Positions 26,866 to 36,695 of a DNA stretch of 64,000 nt are shown piece by piece. Position numbers and translations under genes: made by a program. Origin of the DNA: an uncultured Pedobacter sp. (GTDB lineage: Bacteria > Bacteroidota > Bacteroidia > Sphingobacteriales > Sphingobacteriaceae); contig CALLKE010000093.1 in the NCBI GenBank assembly GCA_938008555.1, positions 9,244-73,243 on the forward strand, written 5' to 3'. How positions within the stretch are numbered: the first letter of the stretch is position 1; each line of letters starts with the position of its first letter. The notes under the pieces were generated by a model that saw nothing but the letters and a program-made list of their open reading frames with translations, ran no database searches and was not told where the DNA came from.

Positions 26866-28401
26866 TTAATTTCCAGCACTTAAAACAAGTGTTTTGCGCT
26901 CTGTTGAGCCTAGCGTAATGGTTTGACTAACAATTGCAGCATCATCTGCACTTGCAAATATTTTGAGGCTCGCATCGCACAGACTACGTCGTCTGTCTAA
27001 ATAAATAGAAATTGTTTTTAACTCATCCGATAAATCAAGCGTACTCGGTGGATTAAGCAGATATGCTACGCCAGCTCCTTCGTAACGAAGCCTGATAGTC
27101 GGATTCGCTTCGGTACTGCTAGAACACTTAGTCATTTTTAACAAAACTGAGATATGCTCGCTTACATTTTTTTGTTTGACATGATGCGCGGCCTTTAATT
27201 GAAGTTTATTTGATTCTGGCAATGGAATATCTAATGAGGCTATATTTTGAAAATCGGACGAGCTAGCTGTTACCTTGAGGTCTTTAGTGCATCGAACAGC
27301 CGATCTAAGAAAAACATCAAACTGATATTGACTCTGTCCAGCTGGTATCTTGACAGATCGGGGTGGACAATCTAAGTCCATCTGTACATTATTACTATAG
27401 GTAAGTGTAATGGGCATTGGATGGAAAGGATTCACATGACATGGAGGAATATTTATCGTAATTGGAATACGTTCTTTATTAGTTTCTTCATCACGTTCAG
27501 GCTCACATGCACTTAAAACAAGTCCATCTGCTGCAGGAATAATTAGCTCATTCAACGAAGGTGTGTTGCCACGCGAATGAGCTAATATTTTAACATTTTT
27601 GGGCTGAGTCCCATAAATCTTTTTTAACTGTCTAGTATATAATAATCCATTACCCAATCTTTCTCCTTGAAGCGAACCTTCCACATCATTGTCTTTAAGC
27701 CCTAAATAAGCAAGATTTAAAGTAGGTGCTTCAAATTCAGGCTCTATTTTAATGGATAGCTTATTATTGCAGCCATTAGATGCTCTATCCAACTTCACAC
27801 TCACATCTATAGGTTTAATGATTAAATCACCCTTTTTACTAGGATTTCCTTCCTCCCACACATGTATCATCAAGCTATACTTGTTTAATCCCATCTTATA
27901 ATAAGCATCCTTAAACTTTACTCCTATTCCACGGTATGAATCAGCCCACCATTTCCTTTCATCTAAGCGAAATAAGTCTGATACCTGGATTATTAATTGT
28001 TTTTCAGCATCAATATATTTTTCGATATCCGATCCACTAATTTTCCTAGATCCATCAGTAATTTCATAGTCAATCAATAGCCTAATACTGGAACGTTGAG
28101 GGGCCGCCTCATGACGAGAACGTGAGATGTTAGTATGTATATAAAAAAAATATTTTTTAGGCTCTTCAGATGAAGGGACATGTAGATTTTCAGCAGATAT
28201 AAATAAACTGTCAAGCGATGATAGAGGCTCAATTGAGCATACGGTGATCACACTTCTTGCTTTAGAAGGATCGTAAACAGGGTTTCTTGAAGGCCACACC
28301 CACTGCGCTCTTGCTAAACCACTTAACAAAACAAACAGTATCGTAACGAAAACAGCACAATACTTTTTAAAACAAAATCGAGCAAAATAATCCCTATCCA
28401 T
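26866..28401 (-). CDS. Secreted protein with Ig-like repeats, paralogue A
   Basis: A 511-residue protein. The N-terminus (CFKKYCAVFVTILFVLLSGL then ARAQ) is a signal peptide. Residues about 60-200 form a conserved region (PKKYFFYIHTN, KWWADSYRGIGVKFKDAYYK) of unknown type. The rest contains Ig-like repeats of the kind found in the 1819-residue protein: RIPITINIPPCHVNPFHPMP, ITLTYSN, IPAGQSQYQFDVFL, TASSSDFQNIASLDI. It is a tandem duplicate of the next upstream gene, with 100 bases between them and an 85-bp identical stretch at their 3' ends. No enzyme motif is present. Probably a surface or secreted binding protein. Confidence 0.78.
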   Translation of the reverse strand: MDRDYFARFCFKKYCAVFVTILFVLLSGLARAQWVWPSRNPVYDPSKARSVITVCSIEPLSSLDSLFISAENLHVPSSEEPKKYFFYIHTNISRSRHEAAPQRSSIRLLIDYEITDGSRKISGSDIEKYIDAEKQLIIQVSDLFRLDERKWWADSYRGIGVKFKDAYYKMGLNKYSLMIHVWEEGNPSKKGDLIIKPIDVSVKLDRASNGCNNKLSIKIEPEFEAPTLNLAYLGLKDNDVEGSLQGERLGNGLLYTRQLKKIYGTQPKNVKILAHSRGNTPSLNELIIPAADGLVLSACEPERDEETNKERIPITINIPPCHVNPFHPMPITLTYSNNVQMDLDCPPRSVKIPAGQSQYQFDVFLRSAVRCTKDLKVTASSSDFQNIASLDIPLPESNKLQLKAAHHVKQKNVSEHISVLLKMTKCSSSTEANPTIRLRYEGAGVAYLLNPPSTLDLSDELKTISIYLDRRRSLCDASLKIFASADDAAIVSQTITLGSTERKTLVLSAGN

Positions 28402-28501
28402 ATTGTTAGCAAAATAATACTAAAGCTATTGAAACTTAAAATATGTTTAAAAACCATTTAAATTCTAAACAATATCACTTCTAAGGACGAGGAAATCCAT
28501 A

Positions 28502-30043
28502 CTAGTTTACTGTGCTTAAAACAATTGTTTTACGCTCTGGTGAGCCTAGCGTAATGGTTTGACTAACAATTGCAGCATCATCTGCACTTGCAAATATTTT
28601 GAGGCTCGCATCGCACAGACTACGTTGTCTGTCTAAATAAATAGAAATTGTTTTTAACTCATTCGATAAATCAAGTGTACTCGGTGGATTAAGCAGATAT
28701 GCTGCGCCAGCTCCTTCGTAACAAAGCCTGATAACTGTATTCCTTTCACTATTGCTGGAACATTTGATCATTTTCACCAAAACCGAGATATGCTCATATA
28801 CATTTTTTTGTTTACCATGATACATAGCCTCCAGCTTAAGTTCATTCGATGCAGGCAATGAAATATTCGATGAAGCTATGTTTTGAAAATCGGACGAACT
28901 AGCTGTCATCGTGAGGTCTTTAGCACATCGGACAGCCGATTTAAGAAAAACATCAAATTGATATTGACTCTGTCCGGCTGGTATCTTGACAGATTGAGGT
29001 GAACCATCTAAATCCATCTGTGCATTATTACTATAGGTAAGCGTAATAGGCATTGAATAGAAAGGATTCACGTGACATTGTGGAATGCTTATAGTCACCG
29101 GAATGCGCTCTCCATTCGTTTTTTGATTACGTTCAAGCACAGCTGCACTCAAGGTGAGCCCATCTGCTGCTGGGATATTAAGCTCATGACATGAAGGCGT
29201 GTAACCACGTGCATGAGCAACTATTTGAAGATTTTTAGACTTAGTCGCATAAATCTTCTTCAATGGTATATTGATTTGATTGGATGCTAAGTCACGCATA
29301 TCGACCGATTGAGGTGCACCATCCAAGTCATCTTTTCCAGTTCCTGAGTAAAAAAGATCTAAACCAGATTTTGTCGTAGTGGATGCACGAACCGCTTCCA
29401 TAGAAACCTTGTCGCTACAACCATTCGACATCCTATTGAGCTTCACACGCACATCCATAGGTTCGATAGTAAGTGTACCCATCTTACTAGGATTTCCCTC
29501 TTCTGATACACGTATCATTAACTTATACTTATTCAGCCCTTCTTTATAATAAGCATCCTTGAATTTTACCCCTATTCCACAATACGAATCTATAGGCCAT
29601 TTCCTTCCGTTTAAAAGATATGGTTGCAGTATATTGATTATCATTCTTTTATCCCCTTCAATATATTTTCCAATATCCGAGCCATTAATTTTCCTAGATC
29701 CATCATTAATTTCATAATCAATCAACAGACTAACAACAAAACGATCGGGATACGAAGTATGATCAGAACTTGAAACATTCGTATGTATATAAAAAAAATA
29801 CTTTTTAGGTCTTTCAGATGAAGGACAATGCTCCTTCTCATCAAACCGAGATAAATGATTAACTGATGACAGAAGCTCAATCGATTCTAAGACTATATTA
29901 TCACTAGCACTACTAGAAACAAATGGCTTTATACGCGAATAACTCCGTGATTTTACTGAACCACTAAATAAACCAACTAGTACCGTGATAAAAAAAATAC
30001 TATACTTTTTAAAACAAAATCGAATAAGATAACCTTTGCCCAT
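28502..30043 (-). CDS. Secreted protein with Ig-like repeats, paralogue B
   Basis: A 513-residue duplicate of the gene at 26866, with the same architecture: signal peptide (KYSIFFITVLVGLFSGSVKS), the PKKYFFYIHTN ... GIGVKFKDAYYK region, then Ig-like repeats ending in SDDAAIVSQTITLG-type strands (here FASADDAAIVSQTITLGSPE). The C-terminal 80 residues are almost identical between the two copies, while the middle part (residues about 200-260) has diverged more. A TAnnTTTG box (TAGCTTTG) lies 20 bases upstream. It is the first gene of the minus-strand accessory block and faces the divergent efflux operon. Confidence 0.78.
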   Translation of the reverse strand: MGKGYLIRFCFKKYSIFFITVLVGLFSGSVKSRSYSRIKPFVSSSASDNIVLESIELLSSVNHLSRFDEKEHCPSSERPKKYFFYIHTNVSSSDHTSYPDRFVVSLLIDYEINDGSRKINGSDIGKYIEGDKRMIINILQPYLLNGRKWPIDSYCGIGVKFKDAYYKEGLNKYKLMIRVSEEGNPSKMGTLTIEPMDVRVKLNRMSNGCSDKVSMEAVRASTTTKSGLDLFYSGTGKDDLDGAPQSVDMRDLASNQINIPLKKIYATKSKNLQIVAHARGYTPSCHELNIPAADGLTLSAAVLERNQKTNGERIPVTISIPQCHVNPFYSMPITLTYSNNAQMDLDGSPQSVKIPAGQSQYQFDVFLKSAVRCAKDLTMTASSSDFQNIASSNISLPASNELKLEAMYHGKQKNVYEHISVLVKMIKCSSNSERNTVIRLCYEGAGAAYLLNPPSTLDLSNELKTISIYLDRQRSLCDASLKIFASADDAAIVSQTITLGSPERKTIVLSTVN

Positions 30044-30062
30044 ATTCTATATAAAATGGCAG

Positions 30063-30070
30063 CAAAGCTA
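30063..30070 (-). promoter_or_regulatory. Candidate -7 box for paralogue B
   Basis: TAGCTTTG on the minus strand matches TAnnTTTG exactly, 19 bases before the ATG. Paralogue A has TAGCTTTA at the equivalent place (28421-28428), so the element was duplicated with the gene. No clear -33 box. Confidence 0.4.
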
Positions 30071-30431
30071 TTGAAATATTAAAATATATTTAGAGTTTAT
30101 CTAAGATGAGAAACAAAGTAATATTGGAACCTATTTAAGCTCTACCTAAATATTATTCAGCTGATTAGACCCTCGAACTCCTTGGAGCTTAAACTGATCG
30201 ATATTTTTCAAAATAATAACCTACTGATTTTAAAAATAAAAACACCACCCAGCACCCAGTTAGGAAATATTCATTAATCATTAATTAAAAAAACAGAAAC
30301 AAAGCAAAACAAATAAAGCATCCACTCATCTATCAAATAATTAAAACAATTTTATTAACCAAAAAACATAAAAATTAACAATTAACTATTTTTAACAAAA
30401 AAAGAGTCAGCAGGACAGATATATTTTTAGC

Positions 30432-30455
30432 ATGTTTGCAAATAGTGTCAAACAT
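30432..30455. promoter_or_regulatory. Possible operator upstream of the efflux operon
   Basis: Seven-base inverted repeat ATGTTTG-N10-CAAACAT, ending 20 bases before the ATG of the outer-membrane factor gene. Its size and spacing suit a dimeric repressor or a leader hairpin. No regulator gene lies nearby, so the role is inference. Confidence 0.35.
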
Positions 30456-30475
30456 TATTAACCAATAAGAACAAA

Positions 30476-31876
30476 ATGATCTACACTATATCCAACATAA
30501 GCCGGGTCCGACTTTTTTTGTTCATAGCCAGTTTAATTAGCCTATCATTATTTACATACGCACAAAATGTACGTACTAACCTGCTCCCATCAACTAACAA
30601 GCAAGACACCATCAAAGATTTAACCCTTCAAGAGTGCATTAACTACGCTTTGCTACACCAGCCTGCTCTCAATCAGTCATTGATCAATATCGATATTGCC
30701 AAAGCAACTAATGCAATCAACTTATCAGGATGGCTTCCACAGGTAAATGTTACTGGCAATTTAATTCATTATATCCAGCTTGGTTTAGTACCTACCTCCA
30801 CCACATCTATAGGATCTACAGGGTCTCCTGCAACTGGTAGTCAGCCGCGTTATTCTAATACATTTATACCACAATTAGCCGCTTCACAAGCGCTGTTCAA
30901 CCCATCGCTACTATATGCGGCCAAAACTGCCCCTGTTTACATCAAACAGGCCAAGGAAGTTACAACTAGTACCAAGATAAATCTAGTGTCAACAGTTAGT
31001 AAATCATTTTATAATGTACTACTGACCCTTAAACAAATTGATATTTTGAAAGAGGATACTGCTCGTCTGGGCAAAAGCCTTCGCGATGCATATCACCAAT
31101 ATAAAGGAGGTATTGTCGATGAAACAGATTATGAGCAAGCGACTATTACCTTAAATAACTCAAAAGCTCAGCTAAAACAAGCTACTGAAAATGTTATCCC
31201 ACAATATGCCGCTTTAAAACAGTTAATGGGCTACCCCGTCGACAAGCAGTTTAATGTAAGCTTTGACACATTGCAAATGATAAAAAGCATCCAAATTGAT
31301 ACTGCACAACAACTGCAATATGAAAAACGTATTGAGTATCAACAAAACAAAACTCAAAAGGATTTACAATATCAGCTCACGCATTATTACAAACTTGCCT
31401 TCCTACCAACTTTGTCTGCATTTTACAATTATAATCTTGGGTTCCAAAGCAATCAGTTCTCTACTCTTTTTGGAAATTCTTCACCAAGTTCATTGATAGG
31501 ACTGTCATTAAACATCCCCATATTCACCGGATTCTCTCGGGTACAGAATGTACGCAAAGCAAAAATGCAAGAAGCACTCACTGACTGGGATGAAGTGAAT
31601 CTGAGGCTGCAAATAAACAATGAGTACACAACCGCTTTAGCCAATTACAAAAGCAATTTGTACAACTTTGAATTATTACAAAAGAATGTAGCCACAGCAA
31701 AACGGGTTTACTTCGTTGTGGACTTACAATACAGACAAGGAATCGTAGCCTACTTGAATGTAATTACTGCCGAATCCAATTTAATAACATCCGAAATCAA
31801 TTATTTGAACTCATTATTCCAGCTACTTTCAAGTAAGATAGATTTGGAAAAAGCAATGGGAGATATTTCTTTTTAA
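30476..31876 (+). CDS. TolC-family outer-membrane efflux protein
   Basis: The outer-membrane channel of a tripartite pump. It has 466 residues with signal peptide FLFIASLISLSLFTYAQ. LTLQECINYALLHQPALNQS is the standard opening of OEP repeats, followed by long alpha-helical segments (ITLNNSKAQLKQATENV) and a second repeat ending in LQYRQGIVAYLNVITAESNL, a family hallmark. The membrane-fusion gene starts 17 bases downstream, followed by two RND pump genes on the same strand, so an operon is likely. Substrate unknown. Confidence 0.93.
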   Translation: MIYTISNISRVRLFLFIASLISLSLFTYAQNVRTNLLPSTNKQDTIKDLTLQECINYALLHQPALNQSLINIDIAKATNAINLSGWLPQVNVTGNLIHYIQLGLVPTSTTSIGSTGSPATGSQPRYSNTFIPQLAASQALFNPSLLYAAKTAPVYIKQAKEVTTSTKINLVSTVSKSFYNVLLTLKQIDILKEDTARLGKSLRDAYHQYKGGIVDETDYEQATITLNNSKAQLKQATENVIPQYAALKQLMGYPVDKQFNVSFDTLQMIKSIQIDTAQQLQYEKRIEYQQNKTQKDLQYQLTHYYKLAFLPTLSAFYNYNLGFQSNQFSTLFGNSSPSSLIGLSLNIPIFTGFSRVQNVRKAKMQEALTDWDEVNLRLQINNEYTTALANYKSNLYNFELLQKNVATAKRVYFVVDLQYRQGIVAYLNVITAESNLITSEINYLNSLFQLLSSKIDLEKAMGDISF

Positions 31877-31893
31877 TATAAAACTCAATCTCT

Positions 31894-33069
31894 ATGAAGA
31901 GCATATTCGTGAATACTATTTTTCCAAGTTGTTTGTTATTAATCGCCTGTCATAACAAACAAGCACCACCTAGCTCCGAAATACCGGTCAACTTGTACAA
32001 TGTACAAGCACAGCACGTTTTGTATTATGACCGCTACCCATCTACAACAGCAGCCCTAAGTCAGGTTAATTTGCTTCCACAAATAACAGGTGCTGTTACT
32101 GGAATATTTTTTAAAGAAGGAAGCCATGTCAAGGAAGGTCAAAAGCTATACGAAATAGATAGACGTATATACCAAGCTAATTACGATGCTGCAGTGGCTA
32201 ATCTTAAAGTTGCACAAGGCAATTTGGTGCAAGCTCAACAGGATGCTGATCGTTATGAATATCTAAATGAACGCAATGCCGTTGCCAAACAGCTGTATGA
32301 CCACGCAGTAATTGCACTACAAAACGCAAAAAATCAAGTAAAGGCTTCGGAAGAAGCTGTAAAAACAGCTAAGATCAATTTAGTTTACACCGTTGTTACT
32401 GCCCCTTTTAATGGAACAATTGGTTTCAGTCAAGTTAAACTGGGGAATGTAGTAACGCCTGGTTCTACCATATTAAACACCATTTCGACAGACGACCCAA
32501 TGGCTGTTGATTTTCTGATTAATGAGAAACAACTACCCTATTTCGAACGATTAGAACGCACACAAAATCAACCCGTAGATTCTTTGTTTACCATTCTATT
32601 GCCTGATAATTCCCTTTATCCGCACACTGGGAAAATTTCTATCATTGACCGTGCTGTTGACGCTCAAACAGGATCTATCCGAATCAGGCTTGTGTTTCCT
32701 AATCCCAAAAGTATCCTAAAAGTGGGCATGAGCTGCATCGTAAGGGTACATAACCAAGAAAAAGAACCCCAATTAGTGTTGCCAAGTAAAGCAGTTGTGG
32801 AACAAATGGGTGAGTATTTTGTTTACACAGCAAAAGATAGCATAATCAATAATACAGAAGCGGGCTCTAGCACAACAAAAGGCAACTCTCAGCTTTTGGC
32901 AGTACAAAAAAAGGTACAACTAGGGCAAACAATAGGACCGAATGTGATTATAAAGGATGGAATTAGTGCTGGTGAGCGAATCGTGATCGATGGCGTCCAA
33001 TCTCTGCACGATGGATCACCCATCACTACAGCGAACGTAGTAGCTCCAGGGCAAGGTGGCAAGAGGTAG
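31894..33069 (+). CDS. RND efflux membrane-fusion (periplasmic adaptor) protein
   Basis: A 391-residue lipoprotein-like adaptor (SIFVNTIFPSCLLLIACHNK, lipobox LIAC). The lipoyl/barrel-sandwich half VNLLPQITGAVTGIFFKEGS is followed by an alpha hairpin (residues about 85-155) and the second lipoyl half LVYTVVTAPFNGTIGFSQVK. A beta-barrel region includes VDAQTGSIRIRLVFPNP. It links the inner-membrane RND pumps to the TolC-like channel. It is the only adaptor in the cluster, so both RND proteins may share it. The 78-base gap before the first pump gene holds no obvious terminator. Confidence 0.94.
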   Translation: MKSIFVNTIFPSCLLLIACHNKQAPPSSEIPVNLYNVQAQHVLYYDRYPSTTAALSQVNLLPQITGAVTGIFFKEGSHVKEGQKLYEIDRRIYQANYDAAVANLKVAQGNLVQAQQDADRYEYLNERNAVAKQLYDHAVIALQNAKNQVKASEEAVKTAKINLVYTVVTAPFNGTIGFSQVKLGNVVTPGSTILNTISTDDPMAVDFLINEKQLPYFERLERTQNQPVDSLFTILLPDNSLYPHTGKISIIDRAVDAQTGSIRIRLVFPNPKSILKVGMSCIVRVHNQEKEPQLVLPSKAVVEQMGEYFVYTAKDSIINNTEAGSSTTKGNSQLLAVQKKVQLGQTIGPNVIIKDGISAGERIVIDGVQSLHDGSPITTANVVAPGQGGKR

Positions 33070-33147
33070 AGTGGATTGCTTTTTGATATCCTATACCATC
33101 ATTGCTTCAATGTGCATATTCTAATACGCAATACTAATTATTGACTT

Positions 33148-36100
33148 ATGATTGCTAATACCTTTATAAAAAGACCTGTAACTGCTATCGTTATATCTAT
33201 TGTATTAGTAATTACTGGCACGGTGTGTATTTTACTTTTGCCTATTGACCAATATCCCAATATCACACCACCCATTGTACAAGTGAATGGTCAGTTTACA
33301 GGAGCTGATGCTCAAACTGTTGAACAAACGGTTGCTACCCCCATTGAAGAACAAGTAAACGGCACACCGGGCATGGAATACATGCAGAGCAATAGCACCA
33401 ATAATGGGCTCATGTCAATGAATGTGACCTTTAAGTTGGGGACCGATATTGATATTGCTACACTGGATGTTCAAAACCGAGTGAGTATTGCCACACCATT
33501 ATTACCTGCATCCGTAAGTCGTTTGGGGCTAACAGTACGTGCACTTAATCCCAGTATGTTGATGATGGTGGCTATATATGCGCCAAAGGGTACACACAAC
33601 ATCACTTTTCTGGATAACTATACCAACATTTTTATACAAGATGCACTACTCAGGGTGCCTGGGGTGGGGAGTATCAGTCGCTTTACAGATGATTTCAGTA
33701 TGCGAATCTGGATGAATCCAGATAAAATGGCCGCGTATAGCTTGACACCTCAAGATGTTATCAATGCGCTAAATGCTCAAAACGTACAAGTTGCAGCTGG
33801 CACAGCAGGTGTCCCTCCTCAGCGAGCAAACCAAGTTTATGAGCTAGGTATCCTTGTTAACGGGCGATTGAGCAGGGTTTCTGAATTTGAAAACATCATT
33901 CTAAAAACACTCCCCAACACAGGTGAGTTGGTTTACCTCAAAGATGTAGCAAGAGTTGAACTGGGAAAATTTACCTTTTCAAGCAATTCTTTCGTTGATG
34001 GTCATCGGGCCTCTTACCTCCAAATTTATCAAGCACCCGGCAGCAATGCTTTGGAAACGGCCAATGGTGTTTATAAGACATTAGCCCAGCTCAGAAAATC
34101 TTTCCCTTCAGACATCGAGTATCAAGTTCCCTTTGAATCGGTTACTGTCGTCAAAGTATCCATGCAAGATGTGGTAGTCACCTTATTAAAAACACTGGCT
34201 TTGGTAGCGATCGTGGTGTTCTTGTTTTTACAAAATTGGCGTTCGACACTCATTCCTGTACTCGCCATACCTGTATCCATTTTTGGTACATTTTGCTTCT
34301 TTATTCCTCTCGGATTTACGATTAACACATTAACCATGTTTGGTTTCGTATTGGCCATCGGTATTGTGGTTGATGATGCCATTATCGTGGTCGAAGCTGT
34401 GCAGCATTACATCGACAATAAAAAGATGTCGGCCAAAGAAGCTACCTATCAAGCGATGAAGGATATTTCGGCACCTGTGGTCGCTATTGCCCTTATCTTG
34501 GCTGCAGTATTTGTTCCTGTAGGTTTTATTCCAGGTATAGTAGGCCGCCTGTACCAACAATTTGCCATCACCATTGCGATATCCGTTATTATTTCAGCAT
34601 TCATTGCATTATCGTTAACACCTGCACTTTGCACCTTATTATTAAAGCCAACCGACCTAAACAAAAAAGCGACAGGGGTCAACAAATGGTTCTTCATGTT
34701 TAATAACTGGTTCGATCGCGTAACAGACAAGTATACCGATGGGGTTAGAAAAAGTATTAAAGCGTCGAAATATGTGGTTATTCTATTGGTATGTATTTGT
34801 GCAGGTACTTTCTTTTTATTCCAACATAAAGAATCTGGTTTCATTCCTTCAGAAGATGATGGTAATTTATACGTCACTTTTCAATTACCTCCAGCATCGG
34901 CTACTACTCAATCAGTTGAGGTTATGTCCAAATTGATGCGTGTGGTAGCATCAACTCCGGGTGTAGCACACTATGCTGCCTTGTCGGGACTCAATGTGGT
35001 AACCAATGCCAGTAATTCAAATAATGGCACTGTATTCTGCCAGCTAAAACCATGGGACGAGCGCAGCAAATTAAGTGAGCAAGTACCTGGAATTATTCAT
35101 GTCATGCAGAAACGGATTGCTGATGCAGGCATCAAAAATGCAAATGTGCAAGTGATACAACCATCGCCTATACCGGGCGTAGGTGCAACTGTTGGCTTCA
35201 GCATGCAGATAGAGCAACGCAGCACAAACGATAATTTGCAGGACTTTGAAAAAGTAGTCAACAGGTTTACTGCCGAAGCAAATAAAAATCCGGCGATTAG
35301 CAAAGCATTCAGCTATTACTCGGCACATACACCCAATTACAATCTGACTGTCGATCGAGAAAAATGTGCAAAACTGGGTGTCAATATTGGAGATGTTTTC
35401 ACAACCATACAAGCTTATATGGGTAGTTTATATATCAATGATTTCACTACTTATAACCGCACCTTCCATGTGGTCATACAAGCTGATACTGCGTACCGAA
35501 AACTAATTTCGGACATGAACAAGTATTATGTGCGCAACCAAGCTGGAGAAATGTTGCCACTCGGGACACTTGTCAGTTATCAACCAACCCAGGCTTCCCC
35601 ATTAATATCACATTTTAACATCTTCCGCTCTGCAGAGATCAATGGCTCACCTGCTGAGGGATATAGTAGCGGAGATGCCATTGAAGCCCTACAAGATGTT
35701 GCAGCAAAAGTTTTACCAGAAGGATATACCTATGAATTTTCGGGATTGAGTTATGAGGAAATGAAGGCAGGCTCCACTACGATTTACCTCTTCCTCTTTT
35801 CCATTACGTTTGTCTTTCTTTTTCTTGCGGCGCTGTATGAGAGCTGGTCGGTACCATTTTCGGTATTACTCGCAGTGCCAATTGGTGCTTTTGGAGCGAT
35901 TATTACATTGGTGTTTATGCCTAGTTTAACCAACAATGTGTACGCGCAAATAGGTTTAATTACATTAATTGGTCTGGCTGCTAAAAATGCCATTCTGATC
36001 GTAGAATTTGCCAAAGTGCGGGTGGATCGTGGAGAGGATCTTATAAAATCGACGCTAGAGGCTGTTAGTTTACGTTTAAGGCCTATTATCATGACATCTT

Positions 36101-36420
36101 TAGCTTTCATTTTAGGCGTATTACCACTTGTGCTGGCAACTGGAGCGGGTGCCGTAGCACGAAAAACCATCGGATTTACTGTGTTGGGCGGAATGTTGGC
36201 TGCATCATCGTTGGCCATTTTTATTGTGCCAGTCCTTTTCGTGCTCATTACCAAAATGGCTTATGGCAAAGAAAAATTAGCCTATTTACAGGCAAATCAT
36301 CATTTTTTAATGGAAAAAGCTGAAAAAGTAGAAGCCCAAAACATTGACCCTGAACTCGAATACGAAATACATAAATCTCGTGAGAGTCATCCTCATACTT
36401 CTAAAAAGGAAGGCTCTTGA
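33148..36420 (+). CDS. HAE1-type RND efflux pump, copy 1
   Basis: A 1090-residue proton-driven inner-membrane exporter of the AcrB/MexB family. It begins MIANTFIKRPVTAIVISIVL, the typical first transmembrane helix, and has two halves of six helices with large periplasmic loops. The proton-relay pair Asp409-Asp410 lies in GFVLAIGIVVDDAIIVVEAV. Other family marks are QLVEQTVATPIEEQVNGTPG-like EQTVATPIEEQVNGTPGMEY, ISAPVVAIALILAAVFVPVG, and LITLIGLAAKNAILIVEFAK. The C-terminal tail is charged. A close paralogue follows after 275 bases that contain an intergenic repeat. Substrates cannot be predicted; drugs, dyes or lipophilic compounds are typical. Confidence 0.96.
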   Translation: MIANTFIKRPVTAIVISIVLVITGTVCILLLPIDQYPNITPPIVQVNGQFTGADAQTVEQTVATPIEEQVNGTPGMEYMQSNSTNNGLMSMNVTFKLGTDIDIATLDVQNRVSIATPLLPASVSRLGLTVRALNPSMLMMVAIYAPKGTHNITFLDNYTNIFIQDALLRVPGVGSISRFTDDFSMRIWMNPDKMAAYSLTPQDVINALNAQNVQVAAGTAGVPPQRANQVYELGILVNGRLSRVSEFENIILKTLPNTGELVYLKDVARVELGKFTFSSNSFVDGHRASYLQIYQAPGSNALETANGVYKTLAQLRKSFPSDIEYQVPFESVTVVKVSMQDVVVTLLKTLALVAIVVFLFLQNWRSTLIPVLAIPVSIFGTFCFFIPLGFTINTLTMFGFVLAIGIVVDDAIIVVEAVQHYIDNKKMSAKEATYQAMKDISAPVVAIALILAAVFVPVGFIPGIVGRLYQQFAITIAISVIISAFIALSLTPALCTLLLKPTDLNKKATGVNKWFFMFNNWFDRVTDKYTDGVRKSIKASKYVVILLVCICAGTFFLFQHKESGFIPSEDDGNLYVTFQLPPASATTQSVEVMSKLMRVVASTPGVAHYAALSGLNVVTNASNSNNGTVFCQLKPWDERSKLSEQVPGIIHVMQKRIADAGIKNANVQVIQPSPIPGVGATVGFSMQIEQRSTNDNLQDFEKVVNRFTAEANKNPAISKAFSYYSAHTPNYNLTVDREKCAKLGVNIGDVFTTIQAYMGSLYINDFTTYNRTFHVVIQADTAYRKLISDMNKYYVRNQAGEMLPLGTLVSYQPTQASPLISHFNIFRSAEINGSPAEGYSSGDAIEALQDVAAKVLPEGYTYEFSGLSYEEMKAGSTTIYLFLFSITFVFLFLAALYESWSVPFSVLLAVPIGAFGAIITLVFMPSLTNNVYAQIGLITLIGLAAKNAILIVEFAKVRVDRGEDLIKSTLEAVSLRLRPIIMTSLAFILGVLPLVLATGAGAVARKTIGFTVLGGMLAASSLAIFIVPVLFVLITKMAYGKEKLAYLQANHHFLMEKAEKVEAQNIDPELEYEIHKSRESHPHTSKKEGS

Positions 36421-36695
36421 TGCACATGATTTATACGAGAAGCCGAAGACGCCTTTAATGCAAAAGATTTATACGGAAAGGCTGAAAGCTTCTTTTGTGT
36501 TCGCTAGTTTGTATTCTACGAACAAGATGGATTTCGAGAAAATAGAATAGCTTTTGCGTGAGGGATAGAAGTGGAAAGCCCGCAGTGCAGCACAGCGAAA
36601 CGAGAACTTGTAGCGGATAGCCCGGCCCGAAGGGGCACGCCCTAAAATAGATTTTGAAAAAATTGAGAATACATATTTATTAATAAGGATTAAGG
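36421..36695. repeat. GC-rich structured intergenic repeat between the two pump genes
   Basis: The core, about 36553-36648, is far richer in GC than its surroundings, with GGAAAGCCCGCAGTGCAGCA and AGCCCGGCCCGAAGGGGCAC. From memory, very similar blocks are scattered between genes across Bacteroidota genomes. It is flanked by imperfect direct repeats GATTTCGAGAAAATAGAATA (36530-36549) and GATTTTGAAAAAATTGAGAATA (36650-36671), both able to encode DFEKIE. It is probably a non-coding repeated element; origin and function are unknown. Confidence 0.6.

Larger units (their letters stand above)
30044..30475. other. 432-base divergent intergenic region
   Basis: Very AT-rich DNA between paralogue B and the efflux operon. 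Besides the -7 box for paralogue B and an inverted repeat near the efflux start codon I see no gene, RNA or mobile element. Confidence 0.5.

Noticed and set aside
34122..36254. Antisense frames inside the RND pump genes
   Set aside because: They mirror the well-supported pump coding sequences and recur at equivalent positions in both paralogues only because the sense strand is conserved.
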